Source: JABAAE01 sp905480545 (GTDB taxonomy: Bacteria; Planctomycetota; Planctomycetia; Pirellulales; Pirellulaceae). Taken from it: 64,000 nucleotides of DNA. The stretch's first letter is position 1. Each line of letters starts with the position of its first letter. The translations under genes and the position numbers were made by a program. The stretch covers positions 186,001 to 250,000 of the forward strand of contig CALSOR010000007.1 of NCBI GenBank assembly GCA_943788025.1. Direction: 5' to 3'. The notes beneath the pieces are model-generated. The model was not told where the DNA came from. It saw nothing but the letters and a program-made list of their open reading frames with translations, and ran no database searches. This document shows, piece by piece, positions 26,421 to 35,892 of this stretch.

Positions 26421-27467
26421 ATGTTCACAGTTCAAATGCGTTGCACCGTTGTTTTAATCGCTTGTTTTTTTGTTTTGGGCCTTGATCTGACTTTCGGACG
26501 TTGTTGGGCGCAGGAACGGTCTGTCAAACCTGCGTCAGTTACCGAATCCCGAATCAAACTTGAAAAGCAAGACAATCGAGTCGTCGTCAAAATTGACGAT
26601 CAGCTCTTTACAGAATACGTCTTCAAGGGCTACGAGAAACCGATTCTTTATCCGGTGATCGGACCGTTTGGTGTCGGTATGACTCGAAACTGGCCGATGA
26701 AAGATGGCAATGCCAATGAAGCGAAGGATCATCCGCATCATAAGTCGATTTGGTTCGGTCATATGAAAGTCAACAACGAGAGTTTTTGGCATGAAGGGAA
26801 AACAGCCGGCACCACTCGACAAACTGAATTGGTTTCAGCCGAAGGTGACACGATCCAGACGCGGAATAAATTGGTCGGCAAAGATGGAAAGACAATCATT
26901 GCCACTGACTCGCGGACGATCCGGTTTGAGACTGATGGCGATACTCGCATGATCGAATTCACCGTGACCTATCACGCAACCGAAGGCGATATCAAGTTTG
27001 GAGACAACAAGGATGGTCAAATGGGAATACGGATGCATCCGGCACTGCGGATTAGCGACAACAAGAATGTCGTCAAAGCCGTTGGGAAAAAAATTGCCAA
27101 CGGAAAGGCGATCAACTCCGAAGGCGATACGGAAAAAAATATATGGGGAAAACGGGCAAAATGGATTGCATATTGGGGAACGGTTGATGACTGTAAAGTG
27201 GGAATCGCGGTTTTTGATCACCCCTCCAATTTGCGGCATCCAACTTGGTGGCATGCGAGGGACTATGGATTGCTGTCAGCCAATCCGTTTGGCATCCATC
27301 ATTTTGAAAACAAGAAGGAGCCGATCGGCGAATACACATTAAAGAAGGGCGAATCACTTTCTTTTCGCCACTTGTTTGTATTCTATCCGGGCGATTATAA
27401 AAGCGCAAAGATCGATGAGCGTTACGGGGTTTGGGCACGCTCTCAACGAAACGTTGAATCGTTTTAG
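26421..27467 (+). CDS. secreted DUF6807 (PmoA-like) protein
   Basis: A ~348-residue exported protein with a signal peptide (CTVVLIACFFVLGLDLTFG, cleavage near GRCWAQ). The conserved pattern of the DUF6807 family, annotated as methane-oxygenase PmoA-like, is clear: DHPHHKSIWFGHMKVN (His pair), FWHEG, MRMHPALRI-type and the C-terminal HPTWWHARDYGLLSANPFG. The family is abundant in planctomycetes and is not shown to oxidise methane. It starts 230 bp after the permease and lies in the same direction as the following VWA genes. Confidence 0.85.
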   Translation: MFTVQMRCTVVLIACFFVLGLDLTFGRCWAQERSVKPASVTESRIKLEKQDNRVVVKIDDQLFTEYVFKGYEKPILYPVIGPFGVGMTRNWPMKDGNANEAKDHPHHKSIWFGHMKVNNESFWHEGKTAGTTRQTELVSAEGDTIQTRNKLVGKDGKTIIATDSRTIRFETDGDTRMIEFTVTYHATEGDIKFGDNKDGQMGIRMHPALRISDNKNVVKAVGKKIANGKAINSEGDTEKNIWGKRAKWIAYWGTVDDCKVGIAVFDHPSNLRHPTWWHARDYGLLSANPFGIHHFENKKEPIGEYTLKKGESLSFRHLFVFYPGDYKSAKIDERYGVWARSQRNVESF

Positions 27468-27521
27468 CCTCTTGAATGACTTGATTGTTTGAGTTGATTG
27501 GAATCCCGCAATGAATTGCTC

Positions 27522-29747
27522 GTGAGCTTCGGAATTTTTTTATTTGGCGCAGGGGTGTATTTATTACAGCCGCTCGCACTGCTGTTTGGATTGGCTGTTG
27601 CGGTTCCGATCATCATCCATTTTTGGAATCGTCACCGTCATCGGCCGATGGAATGGGCGGCGACCCACTATCTGATGCTTGCCATGCAAAAAGCATCGGC
27701 CCGGATCACTTTTCAGCAACTTGTTTTGCTCTGCGTGCGCGTGTTGATTGTGGGGATGCTTGCCATTGCGCTTGCTGGACCCTATTCGAGCAATGGAATT
27801 AGTGTACTTAACGGAGGCGCCCCCAAAGCGATTTTGCATGTGTTCGTCATTGATCGTTCGTATTCGATGCAGATGGTTCAAGATGAGAAATCCAGCCTAG
27901 AGCGCGCAAAGTCCATCGCACTTTCTATCGTCCAAGATGCGAATCACGGAGATGGGTTCCTGGTTTTTGCCGCTGATACAAACTTGATTCCTTCTGTGGG
28001 TGAACCGGTTGCAGACAAGAATCTGGTCTCTTCAGAAATAGAATTGATCTCTGCATCGAACACCGTTTTGAATCCCATAGAGGTTTTTCGGCAACTCTCG
28101 AAATTGTCGGTGATAAACGATTCAACGCTCTTTGGCGAAATACGAATTCATATGATTAGCGATTACTCCGCAGTTGACTGGTTGCCCTCCGATGAAGAGC
28201 GGAGCAGTGAACATGCGAATGGGGTGTTTTCTGAATTAAAAAATTTACTTCTTTCGGTCGCGAGTGTTCAGTTTCACCCAATTCCCAAGCGTGATGTTTC
28301 TAATAACTTTGTTACGAAAATCGAAATTGAAAAACCGAAGTTGTTGCTTGGAAAGCCGTTTCAATGCAAAGTCCAGATCGAGAATTCTCGATCGCTCGGA
28401 ACGTATTTGATCGACGGCAATGAGGGTGCCAAAACCTATCCTCAAAAAGAAACCGTCGTGGTGGAAATTTTGATTGACAATGAGACGGTAGGAAGCAAGA
28501 CCGTTTTGATTCCACCCAATGGAAAAGCGAGTGTTGCTTTTGATCTGCAAATTTCAAGGGTGGGCGAGATGCAGATTGAAGCGAAGATTAGTTCGGATGC
28601 TTTGTTAGTCGATAACCGCCGCTATAAAATTGTTGAAGCGGTGGAGAAGCAGGACGTTCTTTTTGTTGAAAGCAAACGTGGGGTCTCAAGGTTTTTGCAA
28701 TTCGCGTTGGAGCCAAACGAGCTGGCAAGATCGGACTTTCGATTTGTCGTGGTTGATCCGAAATCACTGGCTGATGAGGTGCTGGGCAACTTCCAATTTG
28801 TCTTTGTGGATAATGTCCGTGGACTGTCTGATACTGATGTTGTGCGGTTGCGGCGGTTTGCTGGATCCGGCGGATCGGTTGTAATTTTCCTGGGCGATCA
28901 GGTTGATCGAACAGCTTTTAATCAAGCGTGGAAAAAACCGGTCGATGAATTGCCCACATTGCCTGTTGAGTTGTTGGGAGTCGCCGGTGTTGATAACTAT
29001 CGAATTAATGTCATGGCGTATTTAAGTCCAATGCTACGAACCTTTCGCGGCAACGAAGATTCTGGTTTGAACAGTATGCCGATTTGGAACTATTACAGAA
29101 CGAGGATCGATGATCCGTCTTTGACACGAATCGATCTGACACTTGAAAATGGTGACCCGTTGTTGGTCACTTGTAAAATGGGCAGCGGTCAGTGCATCTT
29201 ATTTACCTCTTCATCCTCGAGTTTGTCTCGTTCGAGTAACAACGAAAAGACATCGTGGAACGCAAACGAAGCATGGCCTGCATTTCCACCTTTAATCCAA
29301 GAGATTTTTCAATCCGGTTCGCAATTTGATTCTGTCCGATCCTTCCAGGTTGGTGACGCAATTTTTGGCGAATTGGAGAGAGATGAATTGATGGAGGAAC
29401 TGTCGGTCCGGTATGCAAACGGTGATAAGCTTGACGCTCGGTGGCAGCAAAGCGATGGGATTGTAACGTGGAGCTCTGACCCCATGGATCGCCCAGGAGT
29501 TGTATCTGTCGAGTCAAAAACGCGTGAGGAGGAATCGACCCAAAAGTTTTCAGTCAATGTTTCGACGCAGGAAAGCCAGCTCGAATCGATTTCACCAATT
29601 CAAGATTCGGTGTCTGAAAATGAGTCCAGCGATCAAGCCCTCTCTGCGCGAAGTCAATTTCAAGGATATCAATTGTTGTTGATTGGTTTGGTTGGCCTGT
29701 TGTTGTTTGAAACCACGCTCAGTCAACGTTTCGGGCGATCGCAATGA
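27522..29747 (+). CDS. BatA/VWA-type membrane protein
   Basis: A ~741-residue protein with the BatA-like N-terminus: one or two membrane helices with PIIIHFWNRHRHRPMEWAAT, then a VWA domain with a MIDAS-like DRSYSMQM (~95), a long beta-rich periplasmic-type region and a final helix (YQLLLIGLVGLLLFE). Such proteins pair with MoxR/DUF58 systems, consistent with the upstream genes. The start is uncertain: the frame opens at TTG 27498, GTG 27522 is used here, and GTG 27555 directly before YLLQPL is also possible. Its stop overlaps the next ATG (ATGA). Confidence 0.85.
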   Translation: MSFGIFLFGAGVYLLQPLALLFGLAVAVPIIIHFWNRHRHRPMEWAATHYLMLAMQKASARITFQQLVLLCVRVLIVGMLAIALAGPYSSNGISVLNGGAPKAILHVFVIDRSYSMQMVQDEKSSLERAKSIALSIVQDANHGDGFLVFAADTNLIPSVGEPVADKNLVSSEIELISASNTVLNPIEVFRQLSKLSVINDSTLFGEIRIHMISDYSAVDWLPSDEERSSEHANGVFSELKNLLLSVASVQFHPIPKRDVSNNFVTKIEIEKPKLLLGKPFQCKVQIENSRSLGTYLIDGNEGAKTYPQKETVVVEILIDNETVGSKTVLIPPNGKASVAFDLQISRVGEMQIEAKISSDALLVDNRRYKIVEAVEKQDVLFVESKRGVSRFLQFALEPNELARSDFRFVVVDPKSLADEVLGNFQFVFVDNVRGLSDTDVVRLRRFAGSGGSVVIFLGDQVDRTAFNQAWKKPVDELPTLPVELLGVAGVDNYRINVMAYLSPMLRTFRGNEDSGLNSMPIWNYYRTRIDDPSLTRIDLTLENGDPLLVTCKMGSGQCILFTSSSSSLSRSSNNEKTSWNANEAWPAFPPLIQEIFQSGSQFDSVRSFQVGDAIFGELERDELMEELSVRYANGDKLDARWQQSDGIVTWSSDPMDRPGVVSVESKTREEESTQKFSVNVSTQESQLESISPIQDSVSENESSDQALSARSQFQGYQLLLIGLVGLLLFETTLSQRFGRSQ

Positions 29748-32134
29748 CCGAACCCATTTTCAAAAACGTGATTCGTTATTCTGCACCGATTCATTGGTTT
29801 TGGGTTGTTGCGATCTCTTGCATCGCCATTTTTTTCCTGTTGCGAATTTATCTTGCAGAACGAGGTCAGAGCTCGAAGTTTCTCAGATCGTTTTTGTTCT
29901 TGCTTCGCAGTTTGATCGTTTTATTGGTTCTTTTATCCTCACTGAACTGGAATTTAGAAACAAAGAAATTCCGAAAACCGACGATCGTATTTTTGTTCGA
30001 CAATTCCGCAAGTTTGCAGCATCTGGATGAAGTGGACGATCCAGAATCGATTTTAGCGAGGCTTGAGGAGCTGAAGGCCGATTTGCCATCGCGTTTGAAT
30101 CTTTTGAGGCTCTCGGTTTCGGAGCAGGCGACTCGAATGAATTCGATTTTGGATCAATTCGAAATCGTCTCCTATTCTTTTGGAAAAGACCTGATCCCGA
30201 TCGGTTCGTCGTCGAATCTTTCGGCTGACGGTAGCATTTCGGGATGGGTTTCAAATCTTAACGCCCAGGAAACAGTTTCAAATCTGAATGCGGCGATTAA
30301 AAGAGTCATCGCAGCCGGCGGCGGTCAGCCGCCGGCTGCAATCGTAGCATTTACCGACGGAATTGCGTCGGACGGGCGGGAACTCAATTTATCGAAGAAA
30401 TACGCAACAGCCGAATCCGTTCCCGTTTTTTTTGTAGGGCTTGGCGATCAAAACCCGGCTTCCGATATTTTCATCGAGCGGGTTGGTGTCAACAAAAACG
30501 TTTTTGTGAACGATTTGGTTGAGTTTGAAATCATGCTTTCGGCAAACGGTTTACAGGGGCAGAAGACGGTGGTGTCGCTTTTTGATGCAGAAATGCGCAA
30601 AACGGTTGCCGAAAAGGAAGTCTTGATTCGTAGTGATCGATTTCGCTCACCAATACGATTCAGAACTAGGATGAATCAGTCGGGCCGCTTTGAATATTTG
30701 ATCGCGGCAAAATCTGTTGAACAAGAGTTTGACAAATCCAATAACGAAAAAACTGTTTCCATTAATGTTAATGATGATCAGATTCGAGTTCTGTTGGTTT
30801 ACGACTATCCCAGCCGCGAATTTAATTATTTGAAGCAGTTTTTAGGGCGCCCGTCGAAAGGTGAAAATGATCCGGATGCCGAATTCTCCATGAATCGAAT
30901 TCAGCTGGATACTTTTTTACAACAGGCCGATATCGAATACGCCGCCACAGATCGGCATGCAATTAAATTGTTTCCGGTTAACAAGGAGCAATTGTTTCAA
31001 TACGACGTCATTATTTTCGGGGACGTGAAGCCAAATTGGGCAGGAAAAGTTGCGGGTGGAATCGGCCAAAGTGAATTGGATCACTTGAAAGAATTTGTTG
31101 AAGAAAGGGGAGGGGGGGTCGTTTTCATTGCCGGCCCGAAGTTCACTCCCTCCGCTTATTCCAACTCCTCAATTGCTGACCTGTTTCCGATCGACATGAA
31201 AAGCATAATCACACCGATTTCCGACGGTCAGTCGATTGAAACGGCGGATTTGACGACAGAATTTCAGTTGCGGCAGACCCCTGCGGGCCGCCGATTCCTT
31301 CCGATGGATATTTCGGACGGGTTGGGGCAACCGAAATCTTACCTGGACTTTCGTGGTGCGTACTGGTTTGCGACCAGTCGTAACAAAAAAATTGCTGCAC
31401 AGACTTTTGCCGAATTTGAATCTGAGGGGCGACAGCTTCCAGCCATTCTTTTTCATACCGTTGGGAGTGGCAGTGTTCTTTATCACGCGTTTCCCGAAAC
31501 GCACCGTTGGCGATTCCGCCAGGACGAAACGTATTTCGGTCGGTATTGGTCGCAGATGATTCAATATCTTGCTTCATCGAAGCTTGCAATTAACGAAGCG
31601 GGTATCGAGCTGGAAACGGATCGGTCTCAGTATTACCGCGGTGAAGCGGTTACCTTAATTGCGACTTTGTTTGATCGAACAAAAGTTCCCGACCTCAACA
31701 GAATTCGACTTGGTCTATTGTCGGCCAGCGGTAGAGAAACTCCGATCGAAGTCCTGCGACGTTCGTTTCAGTCCAATGTTTATAACGGTACCATCGACGG
31801 GCTTAGCCCGGGAAGCTATCGGGTTAAGCTCATTGATTATCCGAATATAAAAACTAATTTTGAAATTGTTGACGGCAGTCGCGAAAATATTCGACAACCG
31901 ATCAATGAAGAGCATATGCGTAAGCTGGCTGAGGAGTCAGGCGGAAAGTTTCTTAAGGTTGATGAATTGGGTGAACTACCGCGAGCCTTGCCAGCGACTG
32001 ATTTGATTGAAATGGGTAGTGATCCACCGTGGTTTTTTTGGCATCAATGGCAATTCATTTTGTTCTTTGGGGCTGTTGTTGTCGTTCTACTGACCACGGA
32101 ATGGATCTTGAGAAAAATGGCGGGCATGATCTAG
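29744..32134 (+). CDS. VWA-like membrane protein
   Basis: A 796-residue protein coupled by ATGA overlap to the previous gene. Two N-terminal helices (WFWVVAISCIAIFFLL and FLFLLRSLIVLLVLLSSL) are followed by a VWA-like region with FLFDNSASLQ (~85; D-N-S-A-S, a MIDAS variant) and TDGIASDG (~205), then domains resembling those of planctomycete VWA/glutamine-amidotransferase-like proteins, and a C-terminal helix (WQFILFFGAVVVVLLTTEW). It likely forms a membrane complex with the BatA-like protein and the MoxR/DUF58/TgpA set. Its stop codon TAG lies within the left end of the palindromic element at 32131. Confidence 0.83.
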   Translation: MTEPIFKNVIRYSAPIHWFWVVAISCIAIFFLLRIYLAERGQSSKFLRSFLFLLRSLIVLLVLLSSLNWNLETKKFRKPTIVFLFDNSASLQHLDEVDDPESILARLEELKADLPSRLNLLRLSVSEQATRMNSILDQFEIVSYSFGKDLIPIGSSSNLSADGSISGWVSNLNAQETVSNLNAAIKRVIAAGGGQPPAAIVAFTDGIASDGRELNLSKKYATAESVPVFFVGLGDQNPASDIFIERVGVNKNVFVNDLVEFEIMLSANGLQGQKTVVSLFDAEMRKTVAEKEVLIRSDRFRSPIRFRTRMNQSGRFEYLIAAKSVEQEFDKSNNEKTVSINVNDDQIRVLLVYDYPSREFNYLKQFLGRPSKGENDPDAEFSMNRIQLDTFLQQADIEYAATDRHAIKLFPVNKEQLFQYDVIIFGDVKPNWAGKVAGGIGQSELDHLKEFVEERGGGVVFIAGPKFTPSAYSNSSIADLFPIDMKSIITPISDGQSIETADLTTEFQLRQTPAGRRFLPMDISDGLGQPKSYLDFRGAYWFATSRNKKIAAQTFAEFESEGRQLPAILFHTVGSGSVLYHAFPETHRWRFRQDETYFGRYWSQMIQYLASSKLAINEAGIELETDRSQYYRGEAVTLIATLFDRTKVPDLNRIRLGLLSASGRETPIEVLRRSFQSNVYNGTIDGLSPGSYRVKLIDYPNIKTNFEIVDGSRENIRQPINEEHMRKLAEESGGKFLKVDELGELPRALPATDLIEMGSDPPWFFWHQWQFILFFGAVVVVLLTTEWILRKMAGMI

Positions 32135-32240
32135 TGGTTCATCAATGTTGAACTGGCCGGTAGCCACGCTCGCCAGAGCGTGGGATTCCGCCGTTTGGCG
32201 ACCGTAGTTAAATTGCAATTCAGGTTTGACGTACCACTAG
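32131..32240. repeat. ~110-bp palindromic element, copy A
   Basis: The element starts CTAGTGGTTCATCAATGTTG and ends with the inverse ACCACTAG. Its two halves are imperfect inverted repeats of each other, so a transcript could fold into one long hairpin. A second copy in opposite orientation lies at 34424-34534. The size, terminal symmetry and lack of coding content are those of a MITE or REP-like element. Confidence 0.85.
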
Positions 32241-32399
32241 CGTAACGGGCGTGGGATGAGGCCTGGTGTTGAATTGCTTGCATTTTCAATTCGACTTCAA
32301 TTGGTAGAATGTCGCACTCGCTCTCACTTCGGTCCCCTAACAGAGTCGCAACCGGGCATCTGATCTAACAAGTCCGTCCGAATTCGGCAAACGATTAAC

Positions 32400-34412
32400 G
32401 TGACCGCCGCATGGCAATCTATTAACGATGGCAATCTATTAACGAAGGCAAGCTTCTTGGAAGAGCAACAATTTTTTTATTATCTTACCGCTGTCCCGGT
32501 TCTGGGAATCGCCGCTCAATGGATCGCATGGCGTTTTAGATTGCCGTCGATTTTATTGCTTTTGATCTTCGGAGTCGGACTCGGATCCGTATTCAACATT
32601 GATGAGATATTGGGCGATATCGCGCAAGTCAATTCCGTTGAGGATCCGCATTCTGTTGACGGTCCAGTGAACATTGGAACGGGCTCCGAAGATGATAACG
32701 ACTCGAAAGATGAAGCGAGTGACGATGCTGGCAAAAATAAGACGCGTCCGCCCATTGCCGAAATGCTGTTGTTTCCCCTTGTTTCGCTTTCGGTCGCCAT
32801 CATTATGTTTGAAGGTGGTTTATCCCTTCGTTTACGAGAGCTGAAAGTCGCGGGACGCACCGTCTTGCAGTTGGTGACGATCGGTGCATTGGCAACATTT
32901 GGTTTGACGTTTCTTGCGGCCTGGTTGATTCTTGGTTTGCATCCGCGAATTGCCGCCTTGCTCGGAGGTGTATTGGTCGTGACCGGACCTACGGTTGTGA
33001 TCCCGCTACTTCGCCATATTCGTCCCAGCAAGAAAATTGGTTCAATCATCAAGTGGGAAGGGATTGTCATCGATCCGATTGGAGCGATTCTTGCCGTCTT
33101 GATTTATGAGCAGCTTTTTTTTGGGTTGGAGCATGCACACACGATGCTTCAGTCCTTCTTCGCGTTGATTAAGACGATCGCGATTGGAGTCGTTTTTGGC
33201 TGGTTGGGTGCCCAGCTCTTGATTCAATTGGTCAAACGCTACCTAATTCCAGATTTTTTGCATGGCGTGTTTTTTCTCGCAACGGCGTTGGCTGTGTTTG
33301 CGATTTCGAATTTATTGCAAGAAGAGTCCGGCTTGGTGACAGTAACGCTGATGGGCGTCATCCTCGCCAATCAAAAGCTGATTTCCATTGATCATGTTTT
33401 TCATTTCAAAGAAAACCTCCGAGTCTTTTTGATCTCTTGCTTGTTCATTGTGCTCGGTTCGCGGATTGATATTTCAGCGATCTGGAATCTTGGCTGGCAT
33501 GGCGGGGCTTTTTTGATTTGTTTGATTCTCGTCGTCCGGCCCATTTCGGTTTGGCTGTCAACGATCGGAACGGGCTTGGGGATTCGAGAGAAAATATTCC
33601 TGGCATTCCTTGCTCCTCGCGGAATTGTTGCAGCAGCCGTATCGTCTGTGTTTGCTTTGAAGATCGTGACGCTGCTCAATCCAGAAGTTGCCCCTGAGTT
33701 GATTGCTGATGCGGAAAAGATTGTTCCGATTACGTTTCTGGTCATCTTCGGCACCGTTTCGATCTATGGATTGGGCGCCGTACCTTTGGCGAGAGCGTTG
33801 GAATTGGATGATTCAAATCCACAGGGTATGTTGTTCGCTGGCGCGGACCGATGGATTTGCGACGTGGCAATCGCTGTCAAAGAAGCGGGTTTTTCTGTGT
33901 TGTTGGTCGACACTAGCTTTCGGAAAATTTCGACCGCGAAAATGGCGGGGCTCAACGCCGAATGTATCAGCATTTTGTCGGAACAGTTCATCGAAGAAAA
34001 TGATTTTGCTGGGATCGGTCGATTGATGGCGATGACGCGAAGTGATGAAGTCAATGCGCTCGCCGCGAACGAATTTGCCGAGATCTTTGGCCGATCAAAT
34101 GTCTTTCAGCTGCCTGCTCTCGCTACGGGGCATCGCAGTGCATTGGGTGATAACATTAAGGCAAGAGTGCTGTTTAATGGTGATTTAAATTATGACGAAA
34201 TTCATGATCTCTTTGGAAACGGTTGGCAAGTCAAAACAACCAAGCTGACTGAAACGTTTGGCTATCAAGAATTTGTTGAGCAATACGGCGGGAATTGTCA
34301 CGTCCTGTTTTTGATTGAAAGCAAAACGTTGATCAAGATTGTTGAGCCCAACACAAAGCTCGAACCCAAAACCGGGCAAACGATGATCTCACTGGTACTA
34401 TCTGAAAAATAA
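32400..34412 (+). CDS. CPA1-type cation:proton antiporter
   Basis: A 670-residue membrane transporter exchanging Na+ or K+ for H+. The membrane part has ~12 helices, with the family motifs VLVVTGPTVVIPLLRHIRPS and FLAPRGIVAAAVSSVFAL, and an acidic insertion near residues 80-115 (GSEDDNDSKDEASDDAG). The last ~200 residues form a cytoplasmic domain reminiscent of TrkA-N/RCK regulatory modules. The start is GTG 32400; a 17-bp tandem duplication at 32411-32444 lies within the first codons and the true start might instead be TTG near 32456. The gene is framed by two inverted copies of the ~110-bp element. Confidence 0.9.
   Translation: MTAAWQSINDGNLLTKASFLEEQQFFYYLTAVPVLGIAAQWIAWRFRLPSILLLLIFGVGLGSVFNIDEILGDIAQVNSVEDPHSVDGPVNIGTGSEDDNDSKDEASDDAGKNKTRPPIAEMLLFPLVSLSVAIIMFEGGLSLRLRELKVAGRTVLQLVTIGALATFGLTFLAAWLILGLHPRIAALLGGVLVVTGPTVVIPLLRHIRPSKKIGSIIKWEGIVIDPIGAILAVLIYEQLFFGLEHAHTMLQSFFALIKTIAIGVVFGWLGAQLLIQLVKRYLIPDFLHGVFFLATALAVFAISNLLQEESGLVTVTLMGVILANQKLISIDHVFHFKENLRVFLISCLFIVLGSRIDISAIWNLGWHGGAFLICLILVVRPISVWLSTIGTGLGIREKIFLAFLAPRGIVAAAVSSVFALKIVTLLNPEVAPELIADAEKIVPITFLVIFGTVSIYGLGAVPLARALELDDSNPQGMLFAGADRWICDVAIAVKEAGFSVLLVDTSFRKISTAKMAGLNAECISILSEQFIEENDFAGIGRLMAMTRSDEVNALAANEFAEIFGRSNVFQLPALATGHRSALGDNIKARVLFNGDLNYDEIHDLFGNGWQVKTTKLTETFGYQEFVEQYGGNCHVLFLIESKTLIKIVEPNTKLEPKTGQTMISLVLSEK
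32411..32444 (+). repeat. 2 x 17-bp tandem duplication over the antiporter N-terminus
   Basis: ATGGCAATCTATTAACG is repeated exactly. As 17 is not a multiple of three, gaining or losing a copy would change which upstream start is in frame with the antiporter. Confidence 0.92.
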
Positions 34413-34423
34413 AAACAAACATC

Positions 34424-34534
34424 GTAGTGGTATGTCAGACCTGAATTGCAATGTCGCTACGCTCGCCAGAAGGTAGAATTCCAATGCTGGGGCGAACGTA
34501 GCTACCAGTCAGTTCAACATTGACGAACCATTAG
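34424..34534. repeat. ~110-bp palindromic element, copy B (inverted)
   Basis: The reverse complement of this stretch (CTAATGGTTCGTCAATGTTG at one end, ATACCACTA at the other) aligns along its whole length with copy A at 32131-32240, with scattered substitutions. It lies between the antiporter stop and the ATP-grasp start. Confidence 0.85.
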
Positions 34535-34562
34535 TGCGATTGTTCAGAATCGAAGTGTTAAT

Positions 34563-35546
34563 ATGAACTTGCCGCTTCTCAAAATGCTGGTTTTTGAATT
34601 CGTCTGTGGCGGTGGTTGGTACCGGTACCCAAATTTTGGTTCGCCCGTTGAAGCCTTAAACGAATCCATGCTCCGTGAAGGGGCTGCTATGTTGGATGCG
34701 GTTGTAAAGAAACGCCTCGAACAATTGAATAATGAGGCGCTATTGTTGGTGCCGATCGATTCGCTGCTACTTTCGGAAATCGAATTCAATGATTCCTTCC
34801 TGTTTAATGGTTTGCTAAATGCAAAACCGTTGTTTCAATGGAGCGATGATCACCGTGTTCAGTTACTTCCTGTCGATTCACACGCCAAGTTGAATGGTGT
34901 ACTCGAAATGGACTTGAAAAACTGCGATTCTGCAATCGTGATCGCACCGGAAATTGAGAACGCCCTGTTCGACTTTACGCAACAAGTCGAATCAAGTGGT
35001 GTGAAGTTGCTGTCGCCTAACTCTGAGGTCGTCGCGATTGGCTCGGACAAGTGGTTAACCTATCGCCACTTGGGCAAATACAAGATCCCGACTCCAGAAA
35101 CATTTTTAGGATCCGATTCGATTCGCGATTTGAAGGGAAGGTATGTTGTCAAACCACGCTTTGGTGCTGGATCCATGGATGTAAAAAAAATTCACTCTAA
35201 TGACCTAATTGCCTGTGGCGTTGATTCGAATTGGGTAATTCAGCCGTTGGTGGAAGGCATTCCAGCAAGCATCGCTGTTGAGTGTGAGCAGGAATCAGGT
35301 CGCAAGCTTATGTTTCCGCTGATGCGACAAGTTTTTTCAAGTGACTCATTTCATTACCTTTCGAGCGAAAAAATCAATGACAATCATTTGCGAATTCGGG
35401 CAGAAGGTTTGTTAAAGAGAGTCGTTGCAACGCTCCCGGAATTTAATGGGTATCTTGGAATCGACATCGTACTTGGGACCTGTTCTGATCTTGATTATGT
35501 AATCGAGATCAATCCGCGGTATACATCGTCGTTTTGTTTCGTATAG
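34563..35546 (+). CDS. ATP-grasp enzyme (COG1821-like), C-terminus probably truncated
   Basis: A 327-residue ATP-grasp protein. Features: N-terminal LVFEFVCGGGW, the ATP-binding strand LKGRYVVKPRFGAGSMDVKK, the domain hinge WVIQPLVEG and the Mg-binding end DYVIEINPRYTSS. This pattern matches the COG1821 group, which includes MfnD-like tyramine-glutamate ligases and the ATP-grasp gene found with H4MPT-linked C1 genes; planctomycetes carry that pathway. No other C1 gene is nearby. The frame stops five residues after INPRYTSS, where relatives continue. Removing one T from the run at 35532-35535 would extend it about 60 codons (FVSYRFHHATIPRD), so a frameshift is possible. Confidence 0.72.
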   Translation: MNLPLLKMLVFEFVCGGGWYRYPNFGSPVEALNESMLREGAAMLDAVVKKRLEQLNNEALLLVPIDSLLLSEIEFNDSFLFNGLLNAKPLFQWSDDHRVQLLPVDSHAKLNGVLEMDLKNCDSAIVIAPEIENALFDFTQQVESSGVKLLSPNSEVVAIGSDKWLTYRHLGKYKIPTPETFLGSDSIRDLKGRYVVKPRFGAGSMDVKKIHSNDLIACGVDSNWVIQPLVEGIPASIAVECEQESGRKLMFPLMRQVFSSDSFHYLSSEKINDNHLRIRAEGLLKRVVATLPEFNGYLGIDIVLGTCSDLDYVIEINPRYTSSFCFV

Positions 35547-35892
35547 ATTTCATCACGCAACTATTCCACGGGATCGCGGAGTGGGATTTGGCTGCTGCAA
35601 TCTTTTGCGTTGTCGTTTCAAGCTGCGTCACAATCCCCACCGTCGACTCGGGCGTCCTACCGACGCCAAAACAACCATTGCTTATCTTGCGTTAACCTAT
35701 CGAATGTCGATGTTCTAACCATTGTCGGTTAGCAGGCCATCGGTGTGCGTTGTGTCTTTCCCAATGACGACAAGTGGCTTGTCATCTTGAGCAAATGAAA
35801 ACTGCGAATCGCCAATCCAGAAAAGCAGCCGTGGAATCACGCCACAACGCAAATGTTCTATCCTGAACGGTCCAGTTCCTTCAGATTTTTGA
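35547..35892. other. 346-bp spacer
   Basis: No gene with a start codon is supported. The first ~180 bases may be the shifted 3' end of the ATP-grasp gene (an open frame reaches about 35718 if one T is removed). The rest shows nothing I recognise. Confidence 0.4.

Noticed and set aside
26421..27467. Methane monooxygenase function for the PmoA-named protein
   Set aside because: It is a DUF6807-type secreted protein; the name is historical, and it lacks the membrane helices of particulate methane monooxygenase subunits.
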